A stretch of DNA of 31,131 nucleotides. Origin: Caecitellus pseudoparvulus. Its lineage: Eukaryota > Bigyra: Bicosoecida. The first letter of the stretch is position 1, and each line of letters opens with the position of its first letter. Made by a program: the position numbers and the translations under genes. The notes under the pieces were generated by a model. It was not told where the DNA came from. It searched no databases and saw only the letters and a list, made by a program, of their open reading frames with translations. Positions 8,888 to 20,600 of this stretch are shown piece by piece. The stretch is from NCBI GenBank assembly GCA_965644315.1, contig CBFFRQ010000193.1, positions 1 through 31,131 on the forward strand, given 5' to 3'.

Positions 8888-9193
8888 CTAACCCTAACCC
8901 TAACCCTAACCCTAACCCTAACCCTAACCCTAACCCTAACCCTAACCCTAACCCTAACCCTAACCCTAACCCTAACCCTAACCCTAACCCTAACCCTAAC
9001 CCTAACCCTAACCCTAACCCTAACCCTAACCCTAACCCTAACCCTAACCCTAACCCTAACCCTAACCCTAACCCTAACCCTAACCCTAACCCTAACCCTA
9101 ACCCTAACCCTAACCCTAACCCTAACCCTAACCCTAACCCTAACCCTAACCCTAACCCTAACCTAACCCTAACCCTAACCCTAACCCTAACCC
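8888..9193. repeat. Internal telomere array below element 2
   Basis: About 306 bases of CCCTAA repeat in telomere orientation, almost perfect apart from one 5-base unit near 9161-9165. It ends abruptly at 9193 against unique sequence. If elements 1 and 2 were added at chromosome ends, this is the oldest preserved telomere of this chromosome arm. Confidence 0.97.
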
Positions 9194-9639
9194 ATTCTTG
9201 CTGAGGACATCTCAATTCCAACGTCTCTCCCAATCAACGTGGGTGCTGACCTTCGCCTGTGCGGGCACCTTGCGATAGCAGTATGAGATGGATAGCTTGT
9301 CGCGGCAACCTGCAACGTGAACAGATACCCTGTGCCAAGGGACGAGATCCTGAGCGGGGAGAAGATGCTAAATCTTACCACCTACAGCAGGATCACAGCC
9401 ACAGAATCCCAAGGCTGGGCAGGGCCGCAGCACAACAGGCACGCTCGTGAGAGTTGCGCTGGCTTCGCACCACCGTGTCGCAAGTGCCTGCTACAGTCCA
9501 CCGATGCAAGCTGAGCGAGCGGGATAACAGCATTGGCAGCCAAAAATGGGCTGAACCAAACTTCAATATCTCAGAGTTTGGTGTAGCTGGTGAAATGCCT
9601 GAAATGCACTTCAGTCTTGACTCCAAATGGCGCTCGCTG
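9194..9639. other. Unassigned subtelomeric sequence
   Basis: Unique-looking sequence between the inner telomere array and transposon copy A. Only short frames are open and none resembles a known protein. It may include the outer end of copy A, whose left boundary I cannot fix because the matching part of copy B lies beyond the window. Confidence 0.4.
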
Positions 9640-11534
9640 GGATTGTGGTGTGGGAGAGGGTGAATGGGAGCACTTTGCCAAGAGCGAAACTCTTCGCCTC
9701 ACCGCCAGGATTTTCGTTGACAAGACAAACTTCCTACGTCCCGTAGAGGATATGTGCAGGCTTCGATCAATTGTTTGGGCTGCCACCAGCCCCACAGGCG
9801 CTGTTTCAGGCTTGGCCCAGCCCAGTTTGGCGGCGTCGCCCACGCCCCCACCGGCGCAGTCTCTCACACGGAATCTGCGTCCACCATCGCTCATGACTAT
9901 AGCTTAATCCTCTGATGCACCTCGCTGTGTGCACTTTGCGGGCTGGAGGCAAGAGCAGGCTGAGTGGCTGCGTGCCTCCCAGGGTCGCTCTTCTGGGGCA
10001 GCCCTCGCGACCAAGACACACAACCTCTGCTCGCGAACAATGTGTCACTGGCGTGACGAGGTTCTCACCAAGTTCCACAAGCACCGATGTGGGCATGCGC
10101 AGGCCATGAAGCTGGCGGCAGGTGCGTGGCGTGGTGGTGCCTCAAACCGGCGTTTCGCCCACCTACGCAGAGAGCACGTCGAGCCTCCCTGCGGCGCAGG
10201 ACGAAGCGCCCCGCACCATGCAGTGGTGGAAATGCCTGAACCTTCGCCGGAATGCGTGGTTGCCGGTCCATGTGTATGCGTGCCTGAGCGCCTTGCTCCC
10301 CACGCCACAGCGCCTTGTCAAAGGTGCTTTGCGCAGGCTCTGGCTCTCAAGGTGCTGGCAGCCCAGCCATGGACCCTCCAGCCCCGGCGGAGAGTGGGTG
10401 CTGTCTCCTCGAGTCGTCCCAGACACGGCAGAACAATTCTTCTGTTGCCATCCAAGCGGCCACGACACCACAATCTACAGACAAGCTCTCGCCAGTGCCA
10501 AAGCCATGGTGTGGCTTGCCGGCAGTGCTTACCACATCCGGCTGCTGCTGGGCGCCGCCCCTGTGGGCTACGAGCTCACACAGCAGTGCATCAAGGCGCA
10601 AGAGGCTCTCGAATGCCTCCCTGAGGCACCCTCGGACATGATCCTGCCTCCCAACGCGGCTGCCTTGGCTGGCCCTGTGGGTGTGTTGCTGGGCTTGTTA
10701 ATGGCGTGCTCTGCGCATTTCATGACCCTAGGACTGCCTGGGACAGCTATCATGACCACCCGCACAGTGCTGGGACGATCAAGACTACCACCCCATCATG
10801 GAGAAGGGACGGTGACGGTGCTCTCACGCAATGCGGCTGAGTTGGGCGTCGCTCGGTCACTGCTGGATGGGAAAGGCTCCGTGGACGCCGCAATGAAAAG
10901 GGAAGCGACTGACGAACGAGATAAGACGCTCTACAGGTACATCGAGCTCTCTGAGGCCACGAAGTACAAGGCAGAAACCCTGGCAGGCACGGCACTCGCT
11001 GTCACAAAGGAAAACTGGGCCGTGCAGATTGCCGTGAACACAGCCTTGGCCTGCTCAGCGCACACCTTGCAGGTCCAATGGCAGTCTGTGGGAGTGCCTT
11101 TTCTTCTCGGCGATGTATCCAGCCCACCACACTGCCAGGCCATGCCAGCGGAGCGAACCAGTCCAGCTTCGGCGCTTCCACATCCTGGGCTAGCTGAAGC
11201 GATGCCCACAGCAACACAGCCCAGCCGCACTACACACAGCTATAACCAGGATGGACGTCGACAACACCCAGCCACGCGCTCCCCGAGCAGGCGTGCACCG
11301 AAAGATTCACCAGCTCCACCTCGAGGTTGGCCGCAACAGCCTCAGCTGCAAACGCCAGTGCCGCTTGGGTCAAAGGCCCGGCCGGCCACACGCAACGTGC
11401 AGCGCAACAGTACATAGGTGCATAAGGGTGGACTTTCTAATATGCCTCTTGTCAGTAAGGGGGCAACCAGCCGCAGCGCTGGGCGCTGGAGCAGGGCTGG
11501 CGTTGTGCTGGGTGGTGTGAAGGGAGTTTCATCC
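9640..11534 (+). mobile_element. Transposon copy A (short, probably internally deleted)
   Basis: Copy A is homologous to the minus strand of 26547-31131. Similarity starts at about 9640, includes a 36-base exact match (9771-9806 versus 30969-31004 reverse complement), and continues through the unknown-protein region to about 11065. It is lost over the part where copy B carries its transposase. A 17-base exact match returns at the far end (11518-11534 versus 26547-26563 reverse complement), with nearby resemblance GCTGGAGCAG and GCTGGGTG. Copy A thus looks like a non-autonomous version lacking the transposase. The 11065-11470 segment is not recognisably related to copy B. Confidence 0.6.
9929..11417 (+). 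pseudogene. Unknown transposon protein, copy A, frame-shifted
   Basis: Two overlapping frames together match the copy B protein at 29696-30963. The first (from 9929) carries CHWRDE and HRCGHAQAMKLAAGAWRGGA, a Cys/His-containing segment that could be a zinc finger. It continues through PERLAPHATAPCQRC, where copy B is shifted by a 4-base difference. Similarity then moves into the frame of the 10122-11417 reading frame (GEWVLSPR, LLLGAAPVGYE, LPEAPSDMILPP, LYRYIE), so at least one indel separates the halves. From about 11065 the last roughly 118 residues have no match in copy B and are low-complexity. I do not recognise the family. Decay is likely, but an intron or sequencing indel near 10380 is possible. 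Confidence 0.5.
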
Positions 11535-12707
11535 TGAACGGCGGACAATCACAAGCCGCTTGTTGAAAGGCCTGGAGCACGCTGGAGGCAGAGCACATGT
11601 GACGTGCATCCTTCACATGTCTACGTCCACCTCGCCCCCCAGCACCGGGGAACTTCACCCTGCCATGAAGAGGCGGCCGGAATGCTCAGCTGCATGGGAA
11701 AGGTTGGTGTTGGCGGTGCGAAACGCGAGGCCACTCCGACACAGGGCGCCTCTGGCTGGACGGGTGGTGCTCTTTGAAAGATTGGGGACCTGCATGTCGA
11801 AATGATTCGACTGGATACATGAAGCAGTGAATTGTGGCAAATATCCCTTGACTGTCGCCGCAAGGCGCTAACACCTTTTGGTTGAAAAGTCACGCAGCGA
11901 GCAAAGGGTCTCCTACCAAAGTGCATTTTGCACTAAGCTTCTTTGTTTTTCATGCAGTGCTCCCCATTGGCACGCACAGGCTGGACGTAGTGGACGGCAG
12001 TTGCCCTGTCTACGCCACAGCCCCCGAGCACCTCCACAGCGCCTGACGTTCATGTGCTCTGACCTCCACCAGCACCAGTCGCTCGTCCAAGCGCACTGCA
12101 CACCAAGGCCTGCCTTTGCTCCCACAAGTATCATGACCACGACTGAGGCTGCAGGAAGCTGCTTGAAGTTCGCCCTTCCCCGCGCCGTGTGCCTTAGCCT
12201 TGTTGTCTGCCCAGCAGCTGGCCGAGAGTGCCCTGTGTCGAGCGTGGGTGAGGTGATCAAGGAAGAATGCAGGCACCCATGCAGGTTGCGGCAAGGCTTC
12301 GAAATCGCACCTCAAGCCACTTGACGCCCCAAACCACACCCTACTTGCAGCTTATGGCCTGACCCCAGCCCCACCTTTGCGAAGCCTGGCCCGTCCAGGT
12401 ACAGCGAATGGCAGCGAACGAAGACAAGCCTCTAATTCAACCTGCACACAGCAGCCAGAGAAGCACCTTCACCAATGCAGCTTGCACACCTATGCAGTGG
12501 CAACCCACGCTCTGAACAGCTTCATTGACTTTCGTCCGTGGCGAGTGCTCGAGGCGCCCCAGACAGCGTCCTTGGCTTACTCCGCCTCGATGTCCCCTGT
12601 CGCAAGCCAAGCCTGAAGAGCAATTGCTCGAACTCCACCCAGACCCACGAGCTCCCTACAACCGCAATAACGACCTCCTCGCATGCCAGACGAAGACCAG
12701 CTTCATC
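11535..12707. other. No recognisable gene
   Basis: About 1.2 kb between transposon copy A and the ankyrin-like remains. Frames are short on both strands and composed mostly of residues expected from GC-rich non-coding DNA. It may hold further degraded ankyrin-like sequence at the right end, but I could not trace it convincingly. Confidence 0.4.
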
Positions 12708-14000
12708 TCACACGCGCACTTCCACACTTCGGCCATCACTCAAGGCAAGAAGTTCCCGAACCACGCCCAAGTGGCCGTCGCAGCTGGCCCAGACAAAACC
12801 AAAGTCAAGCCCGCCTGCATCCCCAGCACTTTCAACAGCGTGAAAGCCTGTCAGAAACAACATCCCCTGAACAGCAACAGCAAGCCATTCTGACATGCCC
12901 ATCGAGCGTCGAACTCTCCCCGAGCATGTACAACGCAAGCTGCCCCCCAGCAAACTCAAGCAGCTCAAAGACGCCCACGTGCCTGCCATGGCATATCTTC
13001 ACAACCCCAGCCTCAGCTTCCTTACCATTACTTGCGTGTGCGTCCACAGCTCACCCCCGTCAAAGTGCTAGAAGTTCCCATAACACATCCACATGCCAGC
13101 CTGAAAGCAGCTCTTCACCTGGATCCACCCCTCGCGTGTTCGTCAGCTGCCCGGCCACCATGCAAGCTTAGAAGCGTGACTACCACACCACGCGATCATG
13201 CTAGCGGGCGAGTCGAATCCTGGCCTCAGGCCCATTGAGGTCTGCTGTGTGCACGTCCACTACGCGCTCTCCTCCCAAAAACGAGAGTCTCTACTCTGCC
13301 CGCAGAAGTAACGCAGCTCTGCGCCCCTGCCGAGTGCTTGTGCCGCCCCACATGGCATCTTTGCCGGCCTGAACAACAGCAGGCCCGGCATCAAGCCTGT
13401 CCTGCAGTGGAATGATGCGGCTGCCAGTCAGCGCCAGCAGCTCTCGCGTGACACCCACATTGACACCTTGGAAGGCAAAGCAGAAGGCAACCCCATTGCC
13501 CGCGTTCACATCCACAGTCCGCTGCCCAGTCAGAGCCAAGAGCTCTCGCACTATTTCCACAGGGCCAAATGTACACGCTTCGCGAAGCCAGCCTCAGACA
13601 CACCCCTTGGCCCGGCATGCACATCCACTGCCCGTTCACCCTCCAAGGCAAGTAGCCCACGGACCACTTCCAAGTGACCGTCCTTGCACGCACCCCGGAA
13701 CCCTCCTTCGGGCCCAAGCCAGTCCCTTGCGTGCACATCCACGGCCCGCGGACCAGTCAGAACTACGAGTTCACGCACGATGTCGACGTGACCATGCCCA
13801 CATGCCTCCTGAAATCAAATTTCTCGCCCACACAAGCCGCCAACATGCACATCCTCCGCACTGCCACCTGCCAGTGCCTGGACATAGCGGACTTCCTGCA
13901 CCCTTCCGTCGCAACAAGCAGCCAGGAGTTTGGCTTCGCCTCCGCCACCTCCTTCTCCACCTCCCGGCATGAAAGAGCTGATCAGGTCAATCGGCATCAT
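12708..14000 (-). pseudogene. Ankyrin-repeat protein gene, broken
   Basis: Reading right to left, successive pieces share an ankyrin-like pattern of about 33-36 residues: an AC-x-x-GH helix start, EVVRELLALTG, then VDVHA. Clear copies include LLAACCDGRVQEVR, QEACGHGHVDIVRELVVLTG, GACKDGHLEVVRGLLALEG, ACTFGPVEIVRELLALTG and WASCDGHLGVVRELLALSD. A possible start is ATG at 14000 or 13997, followed by a glycine-rich run. The first two repeats are in one frame but separated by a TGA at about 13822. A one-base frame change falls near 13580, and further stops and shifts follow to 12708. Ankyrin repeats mediate protein binding; the partner is unknown. The TGA could be in a short intron ending TTTCAG, but the later breaks favour a pseudogene. 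Confidence 0.6.
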
Positions 14001-14639
14001 TGGACCTGACGGAACGAAAGAGCTTGCACATCCAAACGGTACTTGCCACCCCTCCTCTGGCGCTGTTTCATGCGGCTGTCCATCCACCGTGGTCCAGCAA
14101 GCAGATTCCGCAACTCCGCACGCGCTGCAGCTGTCCCGTGTGCGCTGCAAGCTTTGCTGCAACGATTCGCCCACACTTGAGTATATTCAATCCACCCCTG
14201 TCATCCACTTGAGCGACTGACTGCAGGTGTGAGTTGCAGAGCGCCTCGTGTTTGCGCTGGCGCTGGCACTGCTTCGCCCAGCTGCTGGCCACCCCAAACA
14301 CCCACAGCTGGCGCCCCACCCTTCCTGCAAGGCCTGGCGCAGCAGCACACCAGGTCCCAACTTTCAACCAAAGCTTCTACACCATCCCAGGCCTTCGCCA
14401 TCCTGTACACCTGCTCAAGCTCCCCGCCAGACCGCGCAAGTGGCACACTCGAGCCACAGCAAGCAGCTTCGGAAACTCAGCAGTCTCAGTACGCCCACCC
14501 TGACCCCGTCCACCCAAAATGCGCCAAGCAGCCACCTGTGCTCAATGTGCATTGCCTTCACACAGCTCACCAGGTGCACAACGTCAGCCTACCCACACAC
14601 AAGCTTCGCACCGCAGCCACTGAGCAAACTCGACACATC
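14001..14639. other. Intergenic region below the SPRY gene
   Basis: Lies between the start of the ankyrin-like pseudogene and the stop codon of the large SPRY gene, both on the minus strand. It should hold the 3' UTR of the SPRY gene and any upstream signals of the ankyrin gene. Open frames on the plus strand look like chance. No gene is seen. Confidence 0.45.
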
Positions 14640-17600
14640 TCAGTCTTTGGGCTGCAGGTTCTTAATGGCGTCAGTGATGCGCTGCTTGAGCGCAGTGGCC
14701 TTTTCCCTGAGCTGCTTCGCCACTTGAGAAGGGTCTGTTCCTGCAGCCAGGCCCAGGCCGCCCGCCAGTGGCATGGCGGAGTTGACCACTGCGCCAAAGG
14801 TGCTGCCGCCCGACATGGCCTGCACGCCCAGCAGGATGAAGACAAGCATGATGACGAGCGAGACCACAAGCACCATGAGGCTGTACAGCAAGACGTCCCA
14901 CGAGAGGCCCATGGCTGAGAGGGCTGCTTCGGTGATTTCCCGCAGCAGGATGTGGATGCCCGCCTTGAACTCCTGGCGGTCCAGCACGTTGTCCGACTCG
15001 ATGACGTCCAGAGACGCGAGGATGCGCTTGGCCCGCTCATTGGTCAGGGGCAGCGACGCATTGGCGGTGAAGTCCACGAACTCGTCGAAGGAGATGCCGC
15101 CGCCGTCCGTGTCAAAGGCGTCGTACAGCAGGTCGATGGCTTGATCGGACAGGCGCCCGTTGACGAGGGGCAGGGAGGCGAACTTGTTGGCGAGCTTGGT
15201 CTTGGCGCCCGCCACGACGCTGTCCATGTCCGCCTTGGCCTTGTCCTTCGCAGCGTCCAGGGCCACCTTGGCCGCTGCAGTTGCCGCAGCGGTGGCCGCA
15301 GAGGCAGCTGCGCCGGGGGACGAGGTGTCGACTCCAGCCCGCTGCAGCTGCTCCACGAGGCCGGTAATTGTGTTTATGATGGTCTCCAGGCGGTCCTTGT
15401 TGAAGCCGCCGAACTGCAGGGCCAGCTTGCGCACGCCGGAGATGTCCCTGCGCGACAAGGACAGGATGGCGTCCACGATGGCCAGCGCGCCGTGCTGCTC
15501 CACCGGCACCACGCTCTCCAGCAGCTGCATGATGTGCTCCTGCCGCTTCCCCAACTCCTCTGCCACCGCTCTGCTCACTGCCAGCGCCTTCTTGGCAGAG
15601 CTGCCGCTGGTGGAGCCCGCTGCAGACACGGCCGCCGCAGCCGCCGCGCCACTCTGCCCTGCCGTCTGTGCTCGGGACGCGACAGAGGCAGCTGAGCCAA
15701 TGACGGACTCAGCCTGTGACGCAGCGGTATTGGAGACGTCTTCCAGGGCACGCAGGCGGGCCTGCATGAGCGCGATGAAGTGCTGGATGACGCCGAGGGC
15801 AGCCACAAGCTTGGGCTCGTTCTGCACCAGCGCCTGTACGAAGACGGGGATGGTGGTGAGGAGCTCACCGGGGTTGCCGCGCAGGAGGATGCCGCCCAGC
15901 GTGACGGCCAGGAACTTGGGGTCGCGCAGGCGCTTGGCGAAGATCTCGTCGCCACTGCCCTGCGACAGGAAGTCCGTCACCATGCCCAGGGATGACAGGG
16001 CGCCTTGTGCTTGGGAAATGCCGCCTGAAATGGCCCCTGCCGCGCTGCCCACAGCTCCCAGAGCAGAGTCCCGCGCACCCATGATGTCTGCACTGAGCAG
16101 GGAGGACAAGTTGGCGCCGCGCACCATGCTATTGGCGGCGTCTTGCGCCTGGCCCGCTGCTGCGCTGGCAGATGCACTCAGCGCAGCCAGAGGCGCTGCC
16201 ACAGACGTCGCGATGCCATGTGAGACTTGTGACGCTGCGAACTTGACCACCGCCATGGAGGCTTGTGCAGCCTGCGACACCTGCCCCTTGCGGGACCGGG
16301 CTACCTTCCTGACGTGTCGCGCTGCAGGACCGCCTGCACCTTGTCCACTGGCCCAAGCAGGCCCATGGCAGACTCGATGGAGGATGGAGACACGCCCTGC
16401 AACAGCTTCACCTCTTCGAAGCTGGTCAGTCCAGGGGGTAGCTCGTGGCCTCCATGAGACACCTCCCTGACCCGCTGCACGATGGCCTCGGCGGCCGGCT
16501 TGGGCAGGCGTCGCAGCAGGACGCGGATGAGGGAGTTCCGGATGCTTTCGTTGTGCAGCAGGGTGAGCTGCAAGGTGTTTTGTGTCAGCATGACGCGGGG
16601 AATACCAAGGATGCGGCAGAGGCCCGTCGCAACGTCGCCTTGCATGAGGGAGAAGAAGCCGATGAGGACACGGTCCACTTCTGGCAGGACAAAGGCCGGG
16701 TTGACGCCCCACACAGCCCTGGACAGCAAGCGCACAGAAGCGCCCTTCACGCCAAAGTAGTTCTCCATCGTGCGGCTGGACATGCCCCGCAGGGACTGCA
16801 GTGGGTGCAAGCCCACCCCCACACTCCCCCGCTGTGCCGCCTGCAGCACAGGCAGCACTTGTTCCAGCAACCAAGGCCAGCGGGTGGTCTCTTCGTCCCC
16901 GCGGTCGCCGGAAGATGCCGCCACAGCTGCAAGGGCAGGGCCGGCAGCCCGCGCCACGGGAAGAATGCGCAGCAATTCCTCCGCAGGCGGCAGACGCCCT
17001 GTCACGAACTTCAGGATGGTGCTGAGCACACGGGCCGTGGCACGCACAGGCTTGGCCTCGCCGCCGGCGTCGTCGGCTTCCTCCCTGCAGAAGGGGATGT
17101 TGCTGAAGCGGGCAGACTCCACACGCGTCAGCAGCTTCAGAGCCCTGTCCAGGTCAATGCAGGCGCTGTCCCGCGTCAAGTCCAGTCCCGCCTCGGCGGA
17201 AGCACGGGCAAGGTCGTCGCGGACAGCCAGAGACTTGACAGCTGCCGCGGCATTGTGGGAGGACAGCGTGCCCATTTCATCTCCGTCGATCATCAACTGC
17301 ACCGTCGCGGAGCTGCTGCGAGCATCGCCCACCAGGCGGTGGAACTGGTTCGTGTGTTCCTCCTGCTTCTTGGCGAACTTGTCGCTCATCTCCGCCTCCA
17401 CGAACTCGTCCAGGCGGTCTCGCTGCGAGTACAGGTCAGACACAAACGCCATCTGCATGCGCATGGCATCGTGCACGGGCAGGTTGGCGCCGTTCACTGC
17501 CTCCACCATGTCCAGGCGCAGCTCCTCAGCCACGGCCTGCGACGTGAGCAACTCCCCTATGGGACGGTAACCTGCCATGGCCCGCGCATTCATGAGCTTC

Positions 17601-20600
17601 ATCTGGGCGCGGTGCACGTGGAAGCGGCAGTGGAACTTGCCTCGCATGACGCTGACGGAAAAGGCAGGGTAAATGGGCATGCCTTGCAGGTCCGGGTTCT
17701 TGAATGCGACGCCCATGGGTGCGTCGAAGCTCCTGTTCAGCCCGAACGTCATGGTGCGCTTGTCGTAGTCCACGGCGCAGCTGATGATGTCCCCGTTCTC
17801 CCACTCGCTGCCAAAGGAGCCGTCATCCCCGCCATTCCACTTCTTCCGGCGCTGGCCGTCCCAGGCCCACGAGTTGGGGTCGTCGCCCACGCCATTGTTG
17901 CGCTTGGTCGTGAAGGCGTTGTTCACCCAGCCCACCTGCAGGTACCGGTTTCGCCCAGAGAACATCTGCAGCTCGTAGTAGTACCTGCCTGATGTCACCG
18001 CTGCGCCTGGAATGGCCACAGTGGGGAACGTGGACGCTTTGCTGGTGTTCAGGGAGTACCGGACACGGCCACTGCTGTCCCCCATGAACAGCCCATCGAT
18101 GCCCAGGATCTGGTACTTCCGCCTGCCAGACACCATGGGCAGGGGGCGCGTTGGACCGCCAGCGTTGAACTCGGGCGCGTACTTGCTCTGCAGCACCTTG
18201 CGGCTCTCGCTGCCCGCATACCGCAGCGCGTCGTCACTGCCGTCCATGACTGCAAAGCCAAAGTAGTCCTCCGCCTCTGCCACCTGGTCGCCGCCCTTGG
18301 GCGACATAGCTGAGCCGCGTCGGGGGCTTCCCTTGGAGTCTGGCGAGCCGAAGCCCTGCTTCTTGCTCTGCCCTGTCAGCAGCCGCATGGTACTCATCTT
18401 CAGCATGGCGTCCTCCTTGTGTTCGTCCAGGTCATCATCATCCTCACCAGGGTTGCCGCTGGAGGAAAGGCGGCCGGGGAAGCCACCCTGGGCGGGTTTG
18501 GCTTGCCAACTGCCAGGCTTCTGCTTCTCTTCCGCTTCAAATCCGCCTAGGCTGTCTGCTCGACCCGACGCAGGGGTGGGCAAAGGGGGCGGCGCCTTGG
18601 ACTCGCCAGCGCCATCCTGCGGAACAGACGATGATGACTCGTGCAGGCCGCTCGCACCTGAGCCCGTCAGCGTCGCAGAATGCTCCGCGCGGGCATTCAC
18701 AGCCGAGGGTCGATGCCTGGCGCCAAATCCGCTCAAGTCCACCTTGGACACTTGCGTGGAGGGATCCTCGGCGTGGCTTGCTTCGGACAAGCAGATGAAG
18801 TTGTTGTCCATGTCCAGAGTCATCAGCTTGATCATACGATCGGCGCCGGTGGTGATGAAGAGGAAGTCAATGGCAGCGGACAGCCGGTCCACCCGCAGTG
18901 TCGGCATGGAGGAGCTGATCCACGGCCTCACCTTGCCCAAAAGCCCATTGCTCACGGGCACGATCTGCGTGATGCTGCCCTCGTGTTGGGGTGCCATCTC
19001 AGCCACCACCCGCCAGTCCATCCACAATGACTCCGGGACATGTGCAGAGCGAGGCGCACCGAGTACGGCCAGCAGCCGCCCACGTGACGTGCCCACCAGG
19101 ATGACGTCGTTGGGGGTGGGCATGCTGGGGCGCGGCGCATCCACCACAATGACCTCCTCCTCCTCGCTCATGGACGCCTGCTTCTCAGTGGCAGCAGCCA
19201 CGTAATCCAGCCACACCTGCCGCTGAATCTTGCCGTCATCGTCGGTGGCCTCCCACTTCACCGCCAGGGGGTTCGCGATGGACGAGACCTGCGTAATGCG
19301 CTCCCCTGTCAACAACTCGATGACGTCGGCGGCAAAGTGGTTCAGAGCACGCGCTTGCTCCGTAACATTGCTGAAGTAAATGCCACCAGTGCTCGTCACC
19401 GTCGCAAACCACGACAGAGCTCCCCAAGCCTTCTGGTTGGCAGGGACGTGGTCAATGAGGGGCAGTTGGCTCTTGTACTTCAACTGCAGCCCCGTGACTG
19501 GAGCTGCGGCAAACTCACGGGAGGCGTCTGTGTCTGGCTCTAGCCTGTTCCGCACCTCTCGCGTGGCCCCGACAAAGGCAGAGGGGAAGGGGAAGAAATG
19601 AGACACGATGCCGACGGGGATGCCATCATCGGGAATGAGGCCGTGAAGCAGCATGCGTGCCTGTCGCTCCTTCTCCAGGGTCGCCTCGTTCCCAGTCTCC
19701 AACAGTCCAAACCCGTTGCCGCAGTGGAAGACATAGATCTCCCGCCAAGCAGTGAGCAGGTACTTCGCGTCGTAGTCGCCGGTGTCTGGATCCAGGAGGG
19801 GCCAGTGTGCTGTGAAGTTGCTCAGGCGCCCCGGCAGCAGCTTGGAGGTCATGTGCTTGGCTGACTTCAGCCACTTCGTAGGGGCGCCCAACGGCTCGGC
19901 ATCAAGGTTGGTCAGTCGCCACAGCACAATGGTCTTCGACGCAGTCTGCACGAAAAGGGCTGGCTCTTCCTCCGTGGGGTACCGCTTCGTGCTTTGGACG
20001 AGCGTTCGAGCATCCATGAAGCACTTGCCGTCCTCCCCCGTCAACGGAAAGTCCAGCTTCTCCAGCCTGACGGGAATGGGCTCGTACCCCTGGCCAGGCG
20101 GCACGCTCATCTCGCCTAAGAACCCCGGTAGGTCGCTATCGCCTGAGTCCGCAACATCCGCGGCCAGATCGTGCACTTCCACAGGGGCGAAGTCGCCCTC
20201 CACACGGTCGCTGGAAATGCCCCACACGCAGACACCGACTTTGTCAATGCCTACCAGAGCCACTGACCGCGCCTCATGCGTCATTCGCTCAGCGCGGCAC
20301 AAACACTTGACTGCTTCGCCTTCCGTCTGCACGCCGTGGCCCAGCTCTTGTATGTACCACAAGCCGGCATACACCTGCCGCACGCGCACAGAGCCTCGGG
20401 AGTCGCCTGTAACGAGGCGCAAGCAGGCGTGACCTTCATCCGGAGACGAGTTCCGGATGAAAGCGGCGGCAGTGATGCCTTCAAGAGTGGCCACTGACGA
20501 CGTCGGGTGCGGCACAATGAGGTGTGGCACGATGCTGCCGCCGCAGTGCTCATCGTCAGCCCTTGACGTAGCGATCCCGTGAACATCGAACATGGCTGTG

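Noticed and set aside
1-9193. CRISPR array or other spacer-repeat structure
   Set aside because: The repeats are contiguous telomere hexamers without spacers.
8208-9233. Long frames across the internal telomere array (LG or LT repeats)
   Set aside because: They are simply translations of CCCTAA repeat, which has no stop in some frames.
12683-13972. Plus-strand frames opposite the ankyrin remains
   Set aside because: Low-complexity composition; the minus strand shows repeat-by-repeat ankyrin similarity instead.
15160-17992. Plus-strand frames of about 436 and 515 residues
   Set aside because: They are antisense to the SPRY gene, have no recognised motif, and arise from GC-rich codon bias on the opposite strand.
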